Assembly (NCBI RefSeq): GCF_000699445.3
Contig: NC_067196.1
Coordinates: forward strand, 91,111,364-91,175,363
Direction: 5' to 3'
DNA from: Schistosoma haematobium
Taxonomy: Eukaryota > Platyhelminthes > Trematoda > Strigeidida > Schistosomatidae
Length of the DNA stretch: 64,000 nt
Part shown: positions 33,201 through 37,593 of the stretch, piece by piece
Layout of the letters: each line of letters opens with the position of its first letter
Position numbering within the stretch: position 1 is the first letter of the stretch
Notes under the pieces: generated by a model
Seen by the model: the letters and a program-made list of their open reading frames with translations, nothing else
What the model was told of the DNA's origin: nothing
Database searches by the model: none
Translations under genes and position numbers: made by a program

Positions 33201-35063
33201 TTCGAGGGGGAGAGTGGACTCTCCCCACTCTCGGCCGTACCAGGGCATTTGGGGGCGTGTCACTATCTAGTTGACTATAGTTCCCAAATCCCTTTCTGAT
33301 ACCGTCGTGATAGCCTATATTATCAACACTGATGTTAAAACTAAAAAAGTGGATTGTTTTACCAATTACCTACATAAAATCTAATACACAGATATTCCTT
33401 TTTCAAATTACTTTTCTCTTTTCTTTAGTGCACAATTTTTTAATTCTAATCATTCAGCTGCTAAAGCAATCAGTTCAACTAAAATACAAGATCATATTTG
33501 GAACTTACATCAACAATTATTCACTGATTTGATAACATCTTTAATAGATAGTTTAATATTTAATAATGAATTTGTACAAATTATTCAAAATATTGTTATT
33601 CCATCTGAGAATATCATTCATGCATCATCATCATTGAACAACAATGAAATCATCGTTGATGATGATGACGATGATGATCCAGTCCCATTATGGATACAAA
33701 TAAAATCAGATAATTGTTATAAACCTAACGAATTATCAATTAATTATATAAATGACATAAAAAAAACAACAAATCACTTAAATAATTGGATACCTGAAAT
33801 AGTTCAAGAGAAAACTAATAGACAAGATATGAAAAGTATAAATAAAGAAACTGCCGACAGTATGTGCATACAGTAAGTTGTATATTTATTCTTCCCCCTG
33901 CCTAAAATGGAAGTAAGCGTCAGTAAACACGATCGATTTCCCGTAACGATTAAACATCAAACAATCTGTGCATATCATGTCTATCGTAAAAATAAGATAA
34001 GTCTAAGTATTACCAGATTTGTCTGTATATATTTGTGGAAGTTGTTAAGTTTCATTAAAATTATGAACCAATCAATGTTAGACCACATTTGGACAGCCAC
34101 CTCATTATCGTAGAGATTTTTTATGGGGGACCTATAGAGCAATCTGGGCAACTAGCAGTCTTCTTGACCTGAGAACTTGAACGCAGTTGCCGAGAGACAA
34201 ATGCTTGTAGCCAGTTATACAGCATTTCTGTGGATCTATGTTGAACTAGCTTCTCAATTTTCAGAATTCACTTCCTCTAAGATGAAGAGTACTGTTCTTA
34301 GTACGTGTCATCCCCAACCTCTTTCCCGGTCTTTGGAAATGTAATGTGGTTGGGGATGTTGATTGTCCGTAGGAGGCTTTATGCTGACATGACACTCCAC
34401 TTCGAGTACGACATAGCCCTGACCTTACATTTGATGCATTTAGTCTTACTACTCTCTAGCCAACCTATATAGTGTGATGCGACTTCGATGAACTGATTTA
34501 ACTCGACTGGATCATCACGATAAACAAGCCTAACCGGTGTTAAGATGACGTCTACAGTCGGAATATAATTTACTTAACATCCAATCACTAACAGCTTATG
34601 AATGGTAATCATTTCTTCCTAGCTCAGTATTTATCAGCCTACATCAGATTAAATCTGAGATGAATGTCACACCACTGAGTCGAAATTCAGTGGTTCCATG
34701 TATTTTTTTTTTGTGAATGAACTTGTAGTTAGATGTTAAAGTCTCAAGCCACTAATCCAATGTTCCCTGATTTTAAATGATTTCCCAACTAATTTAAAAA
34801 AGGTACTTACATGTTATACATAAGCTCCACAACCTTTTCCTCCTCCCCCCTTCCTACCAATAAAATAATTAATATTTTTTAAATCATGTTCTAATCATTT
34901 TAGGAATCCGGCTATTCAATGGTTAATTGAAGATGCTTTAGCTGGTATGCTAAGTAATATTCTGGATGAAGTAAATGAAAAAGAATTCGAAATAACTACT
35001 AGACCAAGAATAATCGCATTACCACCGATGACAATACTACAGAACAAAATGGAAGATAAATAA
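278..35063 (+). CDS. CFAP65: CFAP65 (CCDC108)-like axonemal protein, 5'-partial, spliced
   Basis: Predicted cilia- and flagella-associated protein 65, a large axonemal protein of repeated ASH/MSP-type beta domains needed for sperm flagella and motile cilia. Coding exons: 278-470, 2395-2534, 5030-5114, 6965-7231, 8138-8399, optional 8484-8507, 9955-10108, 13002-13308, 14840-14998, 16959-17315, 19185-19358, 23526-23831, 25142-25258, 30414-30718, 33429-33872, 34904-35063. All junctions are GT-AG and keep frame, giving about 1,142 codons; vertebrate CFAP65 is about 1,900 aa, so the N-terminal part is missing upstream. Family-like blocks are ELWRSLDID (exon at 9955), [17 protein letters not shown] (13002), [13 protein letters not shown] (across 14998/16959) and RPIEAKTYT (17290). 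The C-terminal exons are acidic and hydrophilic. Introns total about 31 kb and are full of transposons. Assignment is from remembered family features; another ASH-domain CFAP is the main alternative. Confidence 0.8.
604..818 (+). repeat. 215-bp perfect direct repeat, copy 1
   Basis: By eye this segment is base-for-base identical to 3163-3377. It begins GACCTTATATCTGACTCCAG and ends AAGAAAAGAGAGTGA. The two copies flank the exon at 2395-2534. No coding sequence is seen in it. Confidence 0.85.
819..1497. other. Intron, nothing recognised
   Basis: AT-rich intronic sequence. Short ORFs here have no family features and no flanking splice signals that extend the reading frame of the CFAP65-like gene. 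Confidence 0.5.
1498..1725 (+). repeat. Sm-alpha-like SINE with degenerate hammerhead
   Basis: It shares with 4732-4940 and 8565-8745 the order: head around CATCATAAG, GTTTGAAGTGAACGGTACTG, a B-box GGTTCGAGTCC, then a hammerhead (1631-1671) with the CCAG/CTGG stem I, an AAATAGGA stem-loop and GAAAC. The first core base is T instead of C (TTGACGA), so self-cleavage is doubtful. Schistosome Sm-alpha elements are known to encode such ribozymes. Confidence 0.75.
1743..1893. mobile_element. Foldback (MITE-like) element, copy 1
   Basis: Long imperfect inverted repeats bound about 150 bp. The left arm reads TTTTCTGACGTTTTTTGACTC and the right arm reads GAGTCATGAAACGTCAGAAAA. A related copy in the opposite orientation lies at 42441-42608, and both share the centre CTTTGTACTATTTAA. 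No ORF. Confidence 0.65.
2038..2330. mobile_element. Short terminal-inverted-repeat element
   Basis: Terminal inverted repeats of about 25 bp with few mismatches: the left end begins TGGTGAAACTATAATTTATA and the right end closes with TATATAGTCTCACCA. The right part (CTGATATCAGCTATAATGCC to the end) recurs at 17937-18058. Flanking TCATC-like bases may be a target duplication. No transposase. Confidence 0.6.
2395..2534 (+). CDS. CFAP65: CFAP65-like exon
   Basis: Acceptor ATTTCAG, donor GA|GTGAGT, phase 0 to phase 2. It encodes an ASH-like strand pattern ([20 protein letters not shown]). It is followed within 20 bp by the TAAG-type tail of an RTE-like insertion. Confidence 0.8.
2551..3060 (-). 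mobile_element. RTE-like family A, 3' fragment
   Basis: On the minus strand this is the C-terminal end of a reverse-transcriptase ORF and a short 3' UTR ending GGAGTAACAGGCGTAAG plus TAAG repeats (2551-2571). The body is frameshifted and 5'-truncated. The same end recurs at 7258, 8923 (+), 13980, 15530 (+), 21220, 22435 and 29430 (+). Confidence 0.75.
3163..3377 (+). repeat. 215-bp perfect direct repeat, copy 2
   Basis: Identical to 604-818 along its whole length. The flanks differ: ATATTCAGT on the left and AGTGAAATG on the right. Confidence 0.85.
3395..3650 (+). repeat. Dispersed repeat D fragment
   Basis: Shared with 18060-18215 and 53170-53430. Common blocks are ATTTATAG, CACTCATATAAA, AACAAGGTCAAAATATGA, GAATGAATAGAT, GGAAGCTAGA and AGTAACCGACACT. 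No coding sequence or terminal repeats seen. Confidence 0.55.
3730..3905 (+). repeat. SINE family H, decayed copy
   Basis: It keeps CTCAGTGGTTCAAAGGTTAA (A-box side), GGTTTCGATTGCC (B-box side) and a remnant of the hammerhead (CTTAGTAGCCCCATACTAGGA) with the core destroyed. Confidence 0.5.
4116..4600 (+). repeat. Repeat family C, about 500 bp
   Basis: GC-richer than its surroundings. It starts with TATGGCCGAGAGTGGGGAGA and ends TGTACCAATGTTTATGTGTTTAAATAA, like a non-LTR or SINE tail. Other copies are 10178-10600 (+), 32756-33262 (-) and 36366-36860 (+). A frame on the opposite strand (4436-4122) stays open and is also open at 32947-33270. Confidence 0.7.
4732..4940 (+). repeat. Sm-alpha-like SINE with degenerate hammerhead
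   Basis: Same layout as 1498-1725, including the B-box GATTCGAGTCC. The hammerhead region has TTGACGAG, an intact GACGAAAC, and GTT in place of the GUC cleavage triplet, so it is probably inactive. Confidence 0.7.
5030..5114 (+). CDS. CFAP65: CFAP65-like exon
   Basis: Acceptor TTTTTAAAG, donor CAA|GTATGT, phase 2 to phase 0. It encodes [20 protein letters not shown], a typical ASH-domain strand followed by the start of the next. Confidence 0.8.
5245..5500 (-). repeat. SINE family H copy
   Basis: On the minus strand it contains the head (GAAGCCGTGACAAGTAGAGTTCAA), the A-box region, the B-box AGGTTCGAGTCCC, and the first half of the hammerhead (GCACTGCTGAGAAG), where it stops. Confidence 0.65.
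5501..6205. other. Intron, nothing recognised
   Basis: AT-rich sequence with a poly-T run near 5670. No ORF, repeat end or structural motif that I can support. Confidence 0.4.
6213..6254. repeat. TA microsatellite
   Basis: About 40 bp of alternating TA directly before an RTE-like 5' region. A similar shorter tract lies at 7691-7714. Confidence 0.9.
6255..6800 (+). mobile_element. RTE-like family B, 5' region joined to 3' end
   Basis: 6255-6420 matches the 5' leader seen at 14690-14760 and, reversed, at 21650-21780 (CCCGTAGAAAACTAACCCGC). From about 6423 the sequence is the C-terminal end of family B (compare the reverse of 40360-40560: CACTCTCAATCTTCCCTTAAACTAT), then 3' UTR. The coding middle is absent. 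Confidence 0.6.
6965..7231 (+). CDS. CFAP65: CFAP65-like exon
   Basis: Acceptor GGTTTCAG, donor ATA|GTAAGT, 89 codons, phase 0 both ends. It encodes [16 protein letters not shown] and, later, the start of an ASH-like domain ([20 protein letters not shown]). Confidence 0.85.
7255..7685 (-). mobile_element. RTE-like family A, 3' fragment
   Basis: It starts 25 bp after the exon donor with the TAAG-type tail (TTTACTTACTTACTTACG) and continues as frameshifted C-terminal coding sequence on the minus strand. 5'-truncated; a TA microsatellite follows. Confidence 0.7.
7715..8137. other. Intron, nothing recognised
   Basis: AT-rich sequence between a TA tract and the next exon. No feature supported. 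Confidence 0.4.
8138..8399 (+). CDS. CFAP65: CFAP65-like exon
   Basis: Acceptor CTCTTACAG, donor TCAG|GTTTGT, phase 0 to phase 1. It completes the ASH-like domain begun in the previous exon ([20 protein letters not shown] is the closing strand pattern), then an Asn/Lys-rich linker. Confidence 0.8.
8484..8507 (+). CDS. CFAP65: Possible 24-nt microexon
   Basis: Flanked by TTTAAAG and A|GTAATA. It is 24 nt and phase-neutral, adding eight residues (about GSETYPLS). Joining 8399 straight to 9955 also keeps frame, so it may be skipped or spurious. Confidence 0.3.
8565..8745 (+). repeat. Sm-alpha-like SINE with degenerate hammerhead
   Basis: B-box GATTCGAGTCC, then CAGCTGACAAG, AAATAGGATGAAAC and CATCCTGG. 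The core G is A (CTGACAA) and GUC is AUC, so catalysis is likely lost. Confidence 0.7.
8920..8975 (+). mobile_element. RTE-like family A, extreme 3' end
   Basis: Only the terminal part remains: GAGCGGCCAATGCTCC...GGAGTAACAGGCGTAAATAAG. Confidence 0.6.
9040..9195 (+). repeat. SINE family H copy
   Basis: B-box GGGTTCGAATCCCGCGAGG, then GCACTGTTGAGGAGTCCC and ACGGCCGTCTAGTGC. The hammerhead has TTGAGGA and GCAAAAC, so the core is broken. Confidence 0.7.
9196..9954. other. Intron, nothing recognised
   Basis: AT-rich sequence without ORFs, repeat ends or motifs that I can support. Confidence 0.4.
9955..10108 (+). CDS. CFAP65: CFAP65-like exon with ELWRSLDID block
   Basis: Acceptor CTATAG, donor AG|GTTTGT, phase 1 to phase 2. 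It encodes [20 protein letters not shown] and then ELWRSLDID, a block characteristic of the middle of CFAP65. Confidence 0.85.
10178..10600 (+). repeat. Repeat family C
   Basis: Same order as 4116-4600, with the GAAAGTCCTACTCACTGCC and TGTCCGGCGCATTAACCGGG blocks and the AATAGTTTTGTGTTTAAATAA tail. It is missing the segment after GGTTGTGGC that other copies carry. Confidence 0.7.
10785..12240 (-). mobile_element. RTE-like family A, long decayed copy
   Basis: Minus-strand pieces run from the RT C-terminus (10790-11520; [11 protein letters not shown] block) through RT and endonuclease remnants to the 5' leader (12100-12230). Many frameshifts and stops. The part around 11220-11640 is nearly identical, inverted, to 28490-29006. 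Confidence 0.7.
12241..12654. other. Intron, nothing recognised
   Basis: AT-rich sequence after the RTE-like leader; no supported feature. Confidence 0.35.
12655..12905 (-). repeat. SINE family H, longest copy
   Basis: On the minus strand: head (GCGAGAAGCCATAACTAGTG), A-box-like GGCTCAGTGGTC, B-box GGGTTCGAATCTCG, and the hammerhead region ending CCAGTGCTTCCAGG. The hammerhead has TTGAGGA and AUC in place of GUC. Length about 250 bp shows the full extent of the family. Confidence 0.75.
13002..13308 (+). CDS. CFAP65: CFAP65-like exon ([14 protein letters not shown] block)
   Basis: Acceptor TTTATAG, donor CAA|GTAGGT, phase 2 to phase 0. It encodes [14 protein letters not shown], an ASH-type core ([20 protein letters not shown]) and a family-typical [14 protein letters not shown]. 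One of the strongest exons for the assignment. Confidence 0.9.
13560..13800 (+). repeat. SINE family H copy
   Basis: GCCGGCTCAATAGTTTGAAGG (A-box side), CCTGAGTCCAAATCCC (B-box side), and a hammerhead-like TACACTGCTAAGGAATCCC...ACGAAACGGCTGTCTAGTA. CTAA replaces CTGA in the core. Confidence 0.65.
13972..14760 (-). mobile_element. RTE-like family A tail abutting a family B copy
   Basis: 13972-14018 is the family A 3' end. It abuts the family B tail (CAGTCAGTTAGTCAATAAC) at about 14018, followed on the minus strand by family B 3' UTR and RT C-terminus (FDHR/RNITRI-like block) to 14690. 14690-14760 is leader sequence in the opposite orientation, so the 5' end looks inverted. Confidence 0.65.
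14840..14998 (+). CDS. CFAP65: CFAP65-like exon
   Basis: Acceptor TTTTTAG, donor AAG|GTGAAT, 53 codons, phase 0 both ends. It encodes [20 protein letters not shown] and ends [10 protein letters not shown], continuing an ASH-type domain. Confidence 0.85.
15305..15555 (+). repeat. Repeat E plus RTE-like family A 3' end
   Basis: 15305-15435 (AATTGAACGCTAGATTTGG...AACACAAGAGAAAAGGC) recurs at 24615-24760. 15480-15550 is a family A end (TATGCTCCTCCATAAGGTGTAACAGGCATAAATAAG). Confidence 0.5.
15650..16080. other. Unidentified coding-like stretch
   Basis: A 95-codon minus-strand ORF (15940-15653) and a plus-strand open stretch around 15930-16075 (ending in lysine-rich residues before TAA) have less AT-rich composition than the flanks. 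I recognise neither; a decayed retroelement is most likely. No consistent splice sites tie it to CFAP65. Confidence 0.25.
16340..16860 (+). pseudogene. Decayed gypsy-type integrase fragment
   Basis: The plus strand shows an integrase core pattern: [13 protein letters not shown], then [16 protein letters not shown] followed by a stop, then SNGQAQ, and further on [14 protein letters not shown]. Several stops and frameshifts break it, and no LTRs are seen nearby. Unlike the element at 46.5 kb in sequence. Confidence 0.7.
16959..17315 (+). CDS. CFAP65: CFAP65-like exon (RPIEAKTYT block)
   Basis: Acceptor CTAATTAG, donor ACT|GTAAGT, 119 codons, phase 0. It starts [15 protein letters not shown] and ends [12 protein letters not shown], a pattern typical of the end of an ASH domain in CFAP65. 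Confidence 0.9.
17390..18060. repeat. Dispersed repeat F
   Basis: A moderately GC stretch related to 34125-34540 (blocks CGCAGTGCC, AGGACTTCG, GGTTCATCACGAT). Its last 120 bp match the right part of the inverted-repeat element at 2038-2330, including GTCCATAAATTATA. Probably a larger relative of that element; no transposase ORF recognised. Confidence 0.5.
18061..18215 (+). repeat. Dispersed repeat D fragment
   Basis: Matches 3480-3645 (GACAAGGTCAAAATATGA, GGAAGCTAGA, AGTAACCGACACT). Confidence 0.5.
18216..19184. other. Intron, one GC-richer patch
   Basis: 18690-18990 is less AT-rich (GTGACGTCGAGTCGCGGTTG onward) and may be an unclassified repeat. The rest is plain intron. Confidence 0.3.
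19185..19358 (+). CDS. CFAP65: CFAP65-like exon
   Basis: Acceptor ATTTTCAG, donor GAA|GTAATT, 58 codons, phase 0. It encodes YIHIVDAEL and later [15 protein letters not shown], resembling the GVGYDP strand that follows the AKTYT block in the family. Confidence 0.85.
19780..20160 (-). mobile_element. RTE-like family B, 3' tail
   Basis: Begins with CAGTCAGTCAGTCAACCAG, then 3' UTR blocks (TTAGGGTTTGAAGATGTTA, AGTATAATCCAGTGAAATAA) and the last coding bases on the minus strand. Strongly 5'-truncated. Confidence 0.7.
20161..21019. other. Intron, nothing recognised
   Basis: AT-rich sequence. An 84-codon plus ORF near 20201 has no family features. Confidence 0.35.
21020..21200 (+). repeat. Sm-alpha-like SINE, strongly decayed
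   Basis: Keeps AGCCCAGTGGATAACGCATT near the head and AGCTAACGAGTCTGAGATAG...GACACGCGTCCTGGATCACA at the hammerhead position. GAAAC has become AAGAC. Confidence 0.55.
21220..21780 (-). mobile_element. RTE-like family A, internally deleted
   Basis: The minus strand has the 5' leader (21650-21780), endonuclease start (ORF 21528-21235 with [20 protein letters not shown] and LGTSETHW), then jumps at about 21330 straight to the last C-terminal codons and the 3' end. The rest of endonuclease and all RT motifs are missing. Confidence 0.7.
21781..22430. other. Intron, nothing recognised
   Basis: AT-rich intronic sequence; no supported feature. Confidence 0.35.
22431..23310 (-). mobile_element. RTE-like family A, 3' fragment
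   Basis: Tail at 22435-22465, then the RT C-terminal region. The ORF 23187-22933 shows [20 protein letters not shown] and [14 protein letters not shown], a block after the RT catalytic motif. 5'-truncated with frameshifts. Confidence 0.75.
23526..23831 (+). CDS. CFAP65: CFAP65-like exon
   Basis: Acceptor TTTTACAG, donor GAG|GTAAGT, 102 codons, phase 0. It contains an acidic linker (NNDSIDEDD) and an ASH-like segment ([24 protein letters not shown]). Confidence 0.8.
23832..25141. other. Intron with repeat E copy
   Basis: 24615-24760 matches 15305-15435. 24850-24930 contains paired GACGTTTCAC / AACGTCAAGTG blocks resembling a small foldback. Nothing else recognised. Confidence 0.4.
25142..25258 (+). 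CDS. CFAP65: CFAP65-like exon
   Basis: Acceptor CTTTTAG, donor GAA|GTGAGT, 39 codons, phase 0. It encodes [20 protein letters not shown], a PxxGxIxPG turn common in ASH/MSP domains. Confidence 0.8.
25259..26260. other. Intron, nothing firm
   Basis: AT-rich. 25490-25560 (ACATCGGTTCGTACTCAACAG) has slightly tRNA-like composition but no full A/B box pair. Confidence 0.3.
26262..27570 (-). mobile_element. RTE-like family B, 5'-truncated RT copy
   Basis: The minus strand runs from inside the RT palm ([15 protein letters not shown] near 27410) through [10 protein letters not shown] and [19 protein letters not shown] (27100-27140) to the C-terminus (FDHRCLRNI near 26880), 3' UTR and tail. Stops and frameshifts separate the pieces. 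Tail bases CGTACGTACGTAC near 26290. Confidence 0.75.
27571..27855. other. Intron, nothing recognised
   Basis: AT-rich spacer before the structured element. Confidence 0.3.
27856..27966 (+). repeat. Structured A-box-bearing element, SINE-like
   Basis: Three nested helices: 27856-27863 with 27959-27966 (8 bp), 27878-27883 with 27938-27943 (6 bp), and hairpin 27902-27907/27912-27917 (6 bp, loop AGAA). TAGCTCAGGTGG (27870-27881) fits the pol III A-box; no clear B-box. Could be a SINE head or a small RNA. Confidence 0.4.
27967..28439. other. Intron, nothing recognised
   Basis: AT-rich, no supported feature. Confidence 0.3.
28440..29450 (+). mobile_element. RTE-like family A, 3' third
   Basis: The plus strand reads from RT ([18 protein letters not shown] near 28550) through the [15 protein letters not shown] block (ORF 28641-29006) to the C-terminus and the end near 29440 (GGTCTAACAGGTATAAGTAA). 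The catalytic YxDD region is replaced by a frameshifted stretch. Confidence 0.75.
29451..30413. other. Intron, nothing recognised
   Basis: AT-rich sequence between an RTE-like end and the next exon; no supported feature. Confidence 0.35.
30414..30718 (+). CDS. CFAP65: CFAP65-like exon, coiled-coil-prone acidic region
   Basis: Acceptor CATTTAG, donor TA|GTAAGT, phase 0 to phase 2. It starts with a charged helical stretch ([20 protein letters not shown]), then an acidic linker, then [13 protein letters not shown], a beta strand before the C-terminal region. Confidence 0.8.
30775..30900 (-). repeat. SINE family H, 3' part, decayed
   Basis: On the minus strand TTGGGTTCGACTCTTGGTGG (B-box side), then GCACTTCTTGAGAAGTCCCA and GGATGGAACGACTGTCCA. 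The core GAAAC is GGAAC. Confidence 0.6.
30901..32755. other. Long intron part, few remnants
   Basis: 31555-31660 is another decayed family H copy on the minus strand (TTTCGATCCCTGGTAAGG). 31860-31960 is a GC-richer patch I cannot assign. The rest is AT-rich with no supported genes. Confidence 0.4.
32756..33262 (-). repeat. Repeat family C, full-length copy
   Basis: The tail (TTGGTACAAGGAGGCACCAAA) is at the low end and the head (GGACTCTCCCCACTCTCGGC) at the high end. The frame 32947-33270 on the opposite strand is open and shares most residues with 4436-4122. Confidence 0.7.
33429..33872 (+). CDS. CFAP65: CFAP65-like exon with Asp run
   Basis: Acceptor TTCTTTAG, donor CA|GTAAGT, phase 2 to phase 2. 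It encodes helical segments ([20 protein letters not shown]), then seven consecutive Asp encoded by GAT/GAC repeats (33658-33678), then hydrophilic sequence. Confidence 0.8.
33873..34903. repeat. Last intron, with repeat F copy
   Basis: 34125-34540 is related to 17480-17930 (blocks GACCTGAGAACTTGAACGCAG, ATCATCACGATAAACAAG). The remainder is AT-rich. Confidence 0.4.
34904..35063 (+). CDS. CFAP65: CFAP65-like terminal exon
   Basis: Acceptor CATTTTAG; the exon supplies the last base of a Gln codon, then [20 protein letters not shown] and ends with a TAA stop at 35061-35063. AATAAA-like signals follow near 35290. Confidence 0.8.
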
Positions 35064-35544
35064 ATGAAATACACTATGAACTATAATAGTCTTGAAGTTT
35101 TATATATAAAAAGTGAAACGAAACATCATTGAGTCTACACAATACATAGATTAATGTTAATGTATAATTATTGATTCTTTTTCTCTTAAAAAAAAATATG
35201 CACATTTCACATTGCAAAACGATAGACAATACAGTAGATAAGAGTAAGTAACTACAGAAACCCTTGACATTACTGTTTGTTACTCTTAATAAAAAACAGA
35301 ACAGTTCACGGATTTATTACATAAACCGGTCAGAAAAGTAAAAGTTGATTAGATTGTACAAAATTTGTTATTTCCAAAACTCTAAAATTGACGTACGATA
35401 TATTGCATAACCTTTTTTTAAGCTATCATTACTGGTAATGAAAACAAATACTTCCCAGTAATCCTACTCTACATTTTACTGTCCACATTCTAAGAGAAAT
35501 AAGTAAAATAAAGATGAAGTTAATCTGAAAAATGTGATGTATTC
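35064..35544 (+). other. 3' UTR and intergenic sequence
   Basis: AT-rich sequence after the CFAP65-like stop. CTTAATAAAAAACAG near 35285 could serve as a polyadenylation signal. Nothing else seen. Confidence 0.35.
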
Positions 35545-35955
35545 ATTCAGTCAGTCAGTAACAACGTAGAACTTCGTACGTACGTATATCAGTTCGAGTT
35601 GCCACACCACATTAGCACAGAGATGCAGTTTTCGATTAAAATCCAGTAGTCGTAGAGGCGGTAAGAGTATAAGCGGTAATCGGAAACATTAGGGTTTGAA
35701 GATGTTATTTAAAGAGTATAATTCAGAGAAATAAATTTGGCAAGAGAAAAAAGACAAGGAGGATTCAGATTAGAATTTGGGAGAACACAAAGAGTGGATA
35801 CACCTGCGTCATTGCAAACGATTTTGAGCCATGTCCTTCAGGGTCTCTAACCATCGGTTGCTATCATCTCACGGATCCCAACCAGGTGATCTACACCTAC
35901 CAACATGGCTCAGTCCACCTGTCAGTGACTTCATGGACTTGTGCCATGTATTCAC
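35545..35955 (-). mobile_element. RTE-like family B, 3' tail
   Basis: Tail CAGTCAGTCAGTAACAACG at the low end, CGTACGTACG, then the same 3' UTR and last coding bases as at 26262 and 19780. 5'-truncated. Confidence 0.7.
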
Positions 35956-36365
35956 TCAATATACCTCGAGAAACCTAACCACACTCTTAAAGATATTTAT
36001 TGAAAATTAAAGTTCAATTATGTATTAATTTGACTTTCTTTAATTTTCGTACAAAAAGACCTTAACGGATATGTGATCAGCTTGTTCGTAATATAATGAA
36101 TATTACATTTCTCGGATTAACTCCTTACATCAGTGGAAGGGATCCATTGTTCTACAATTTAAAAACAACGTAATGTTCAAGTAACTGGTTGTCAAAACCC
36201 GAATACGTATGGTAATGTTCAAGCTTGAAACCTAATCTCTATAGCCCAAGTTAGTTGGTCATTATCACTTTAGAACCTCGTACGAATATCCAGTGATTTC
36301 CGTGATAATCCCTGAAATCACTATAAAGAGGACATGGAAGAAATGGTTATTTTAGCACTTATATA
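35956..36365. other. Intergenic, nothing recognised
   Basis: AT-rich spacer between two repeats. Confidence 0.3.
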
Positions 36366-36860
36366 TTGCCCTGGTACGGTAGAGTCGGCCCTCCCTCTCG
36401 AAATACTCTCACATGGCCACGTGCATACAACCACTGCCAAGAAAGTCCTACTCACTGCCTTTTCATCACACGGGTGTTGCTTACGAAATCGAGAGGACGA
36501 AAAGCGAATGTCCGGCACTTTAGCCGGGTCGCTGGATACGGAAGATCGACCTAGCGGAGTTGGAAAACCCTGACTCCAAACTAACAGTGTACATAGGCTA
36601 CAGGATCCTGAGGAAACAATTAATGTGTGAACCTATTATTGATCACCGGCTACCATGGGACTGCATCTCCTGACGTTACTCCATTGCCTTGTGGATTAGA
36701 TCTTAAGGCCAAAGGCTCGAGGTGTGGCCCCCTAAGAAAACCAGCTGCTCCGGTTTGGGCACCCGGGCAGTACTCAATCCCTCACGTAAATCGATTGGGT
36801 TATGTGGCGCGTATCTATTTGGTGCCTCATAGTACCAATGTTTACGTGTTTAAATAAGTA
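36366..36860 (+). repeat. Repeat family C
   Basis: Head GGTACGGTAGAGTCGGCCC, middle TGTCCGGCACTTTAGCCGGG, tail AGTACCAATGTTTACGTGTTTAAATAA. It lies between the two convergent host genes. Confidence 0.7.
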
Positions 36861-37374
36861 AAATACTGGGGGTTCGTGGAATATAAAATGTCACTGCATC
36901 AATATCCCAAGTGTAAAGGCTAACAAGTTTTCGATCCTTGAATTGGTAAGAATAATATACTTGGTCCTGATGAGATTCCCTCTTAAAATATTAATATCAA
37001 TGTGATACTGACTTTCCAAAATTAAGCAAAACACTGATCCACACTACAAACCAACCTACTAGTTCTCAGACAAATACATAAATTGTTGGTACTAATTTTC
37101 CCCAAAGCATACAGAACTATATCAGTGCAATAACACTGGGTTTTTAGTCTATTCATTAAACATAGTAATTAAATAGTTTGAACGATCACACACACTGATA
37201 GTAGCCTTTAAATAGATAAACAGGAGAATAAATGAATATTAACTAGGTAAAGATTTATGGTACAAAAGCTAAAATTCTGAGACAATTGAATCGTGTACAA
37301 TCGGTAAAACTCAACTTAGGTGATTTAAGTATCTCATACATTTACATAAAAAGAACACGATAAACAAATAGACT
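36861..37374. other. Intergenic and prohibitin 3' UTR
   Basis: AT-rich. AATAAA-like motifs on the minus strand just below 37375 could end the prohibitin transcript. Confidence 0.3.
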
Positions 37375-37593
37375 TTATTGTGCAGCAGGCAAGTTAAGGA
37401 GTGTATGTTGACCATCAGGGATATAAGTGATATTTCGATTTTTCGAAAGTTGATAAGCAATATCTTCAGCAGCTTCGATTCGCCTTAATTCAATAAGACC
37501 TTCACCTGAAGATCCAAAAGATTTGGAAAGTAATGTTGCCGCTTCTGAGTCTCCTTCTGCAGATATAATGGCAGCCAGTTTGTGTTGTTCAGC
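37375..37593 (-). CDS. PHB1: Prohibitin exon 5 (terminal)
   Basis: Acceptor TTCACAAAG, stop TAA at 37377-37375. It encodes [20 protein letters not shown] to the C-terminal Gln. Confidence 0.95.
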   Translation of the reverse strand, partial: AEQHKLAAIISAEGDSEAATLLSKSFGSSGEGLIELRRIEAAEDIAYQLSKNRNITYIPDGQHTLLNLPAAQ

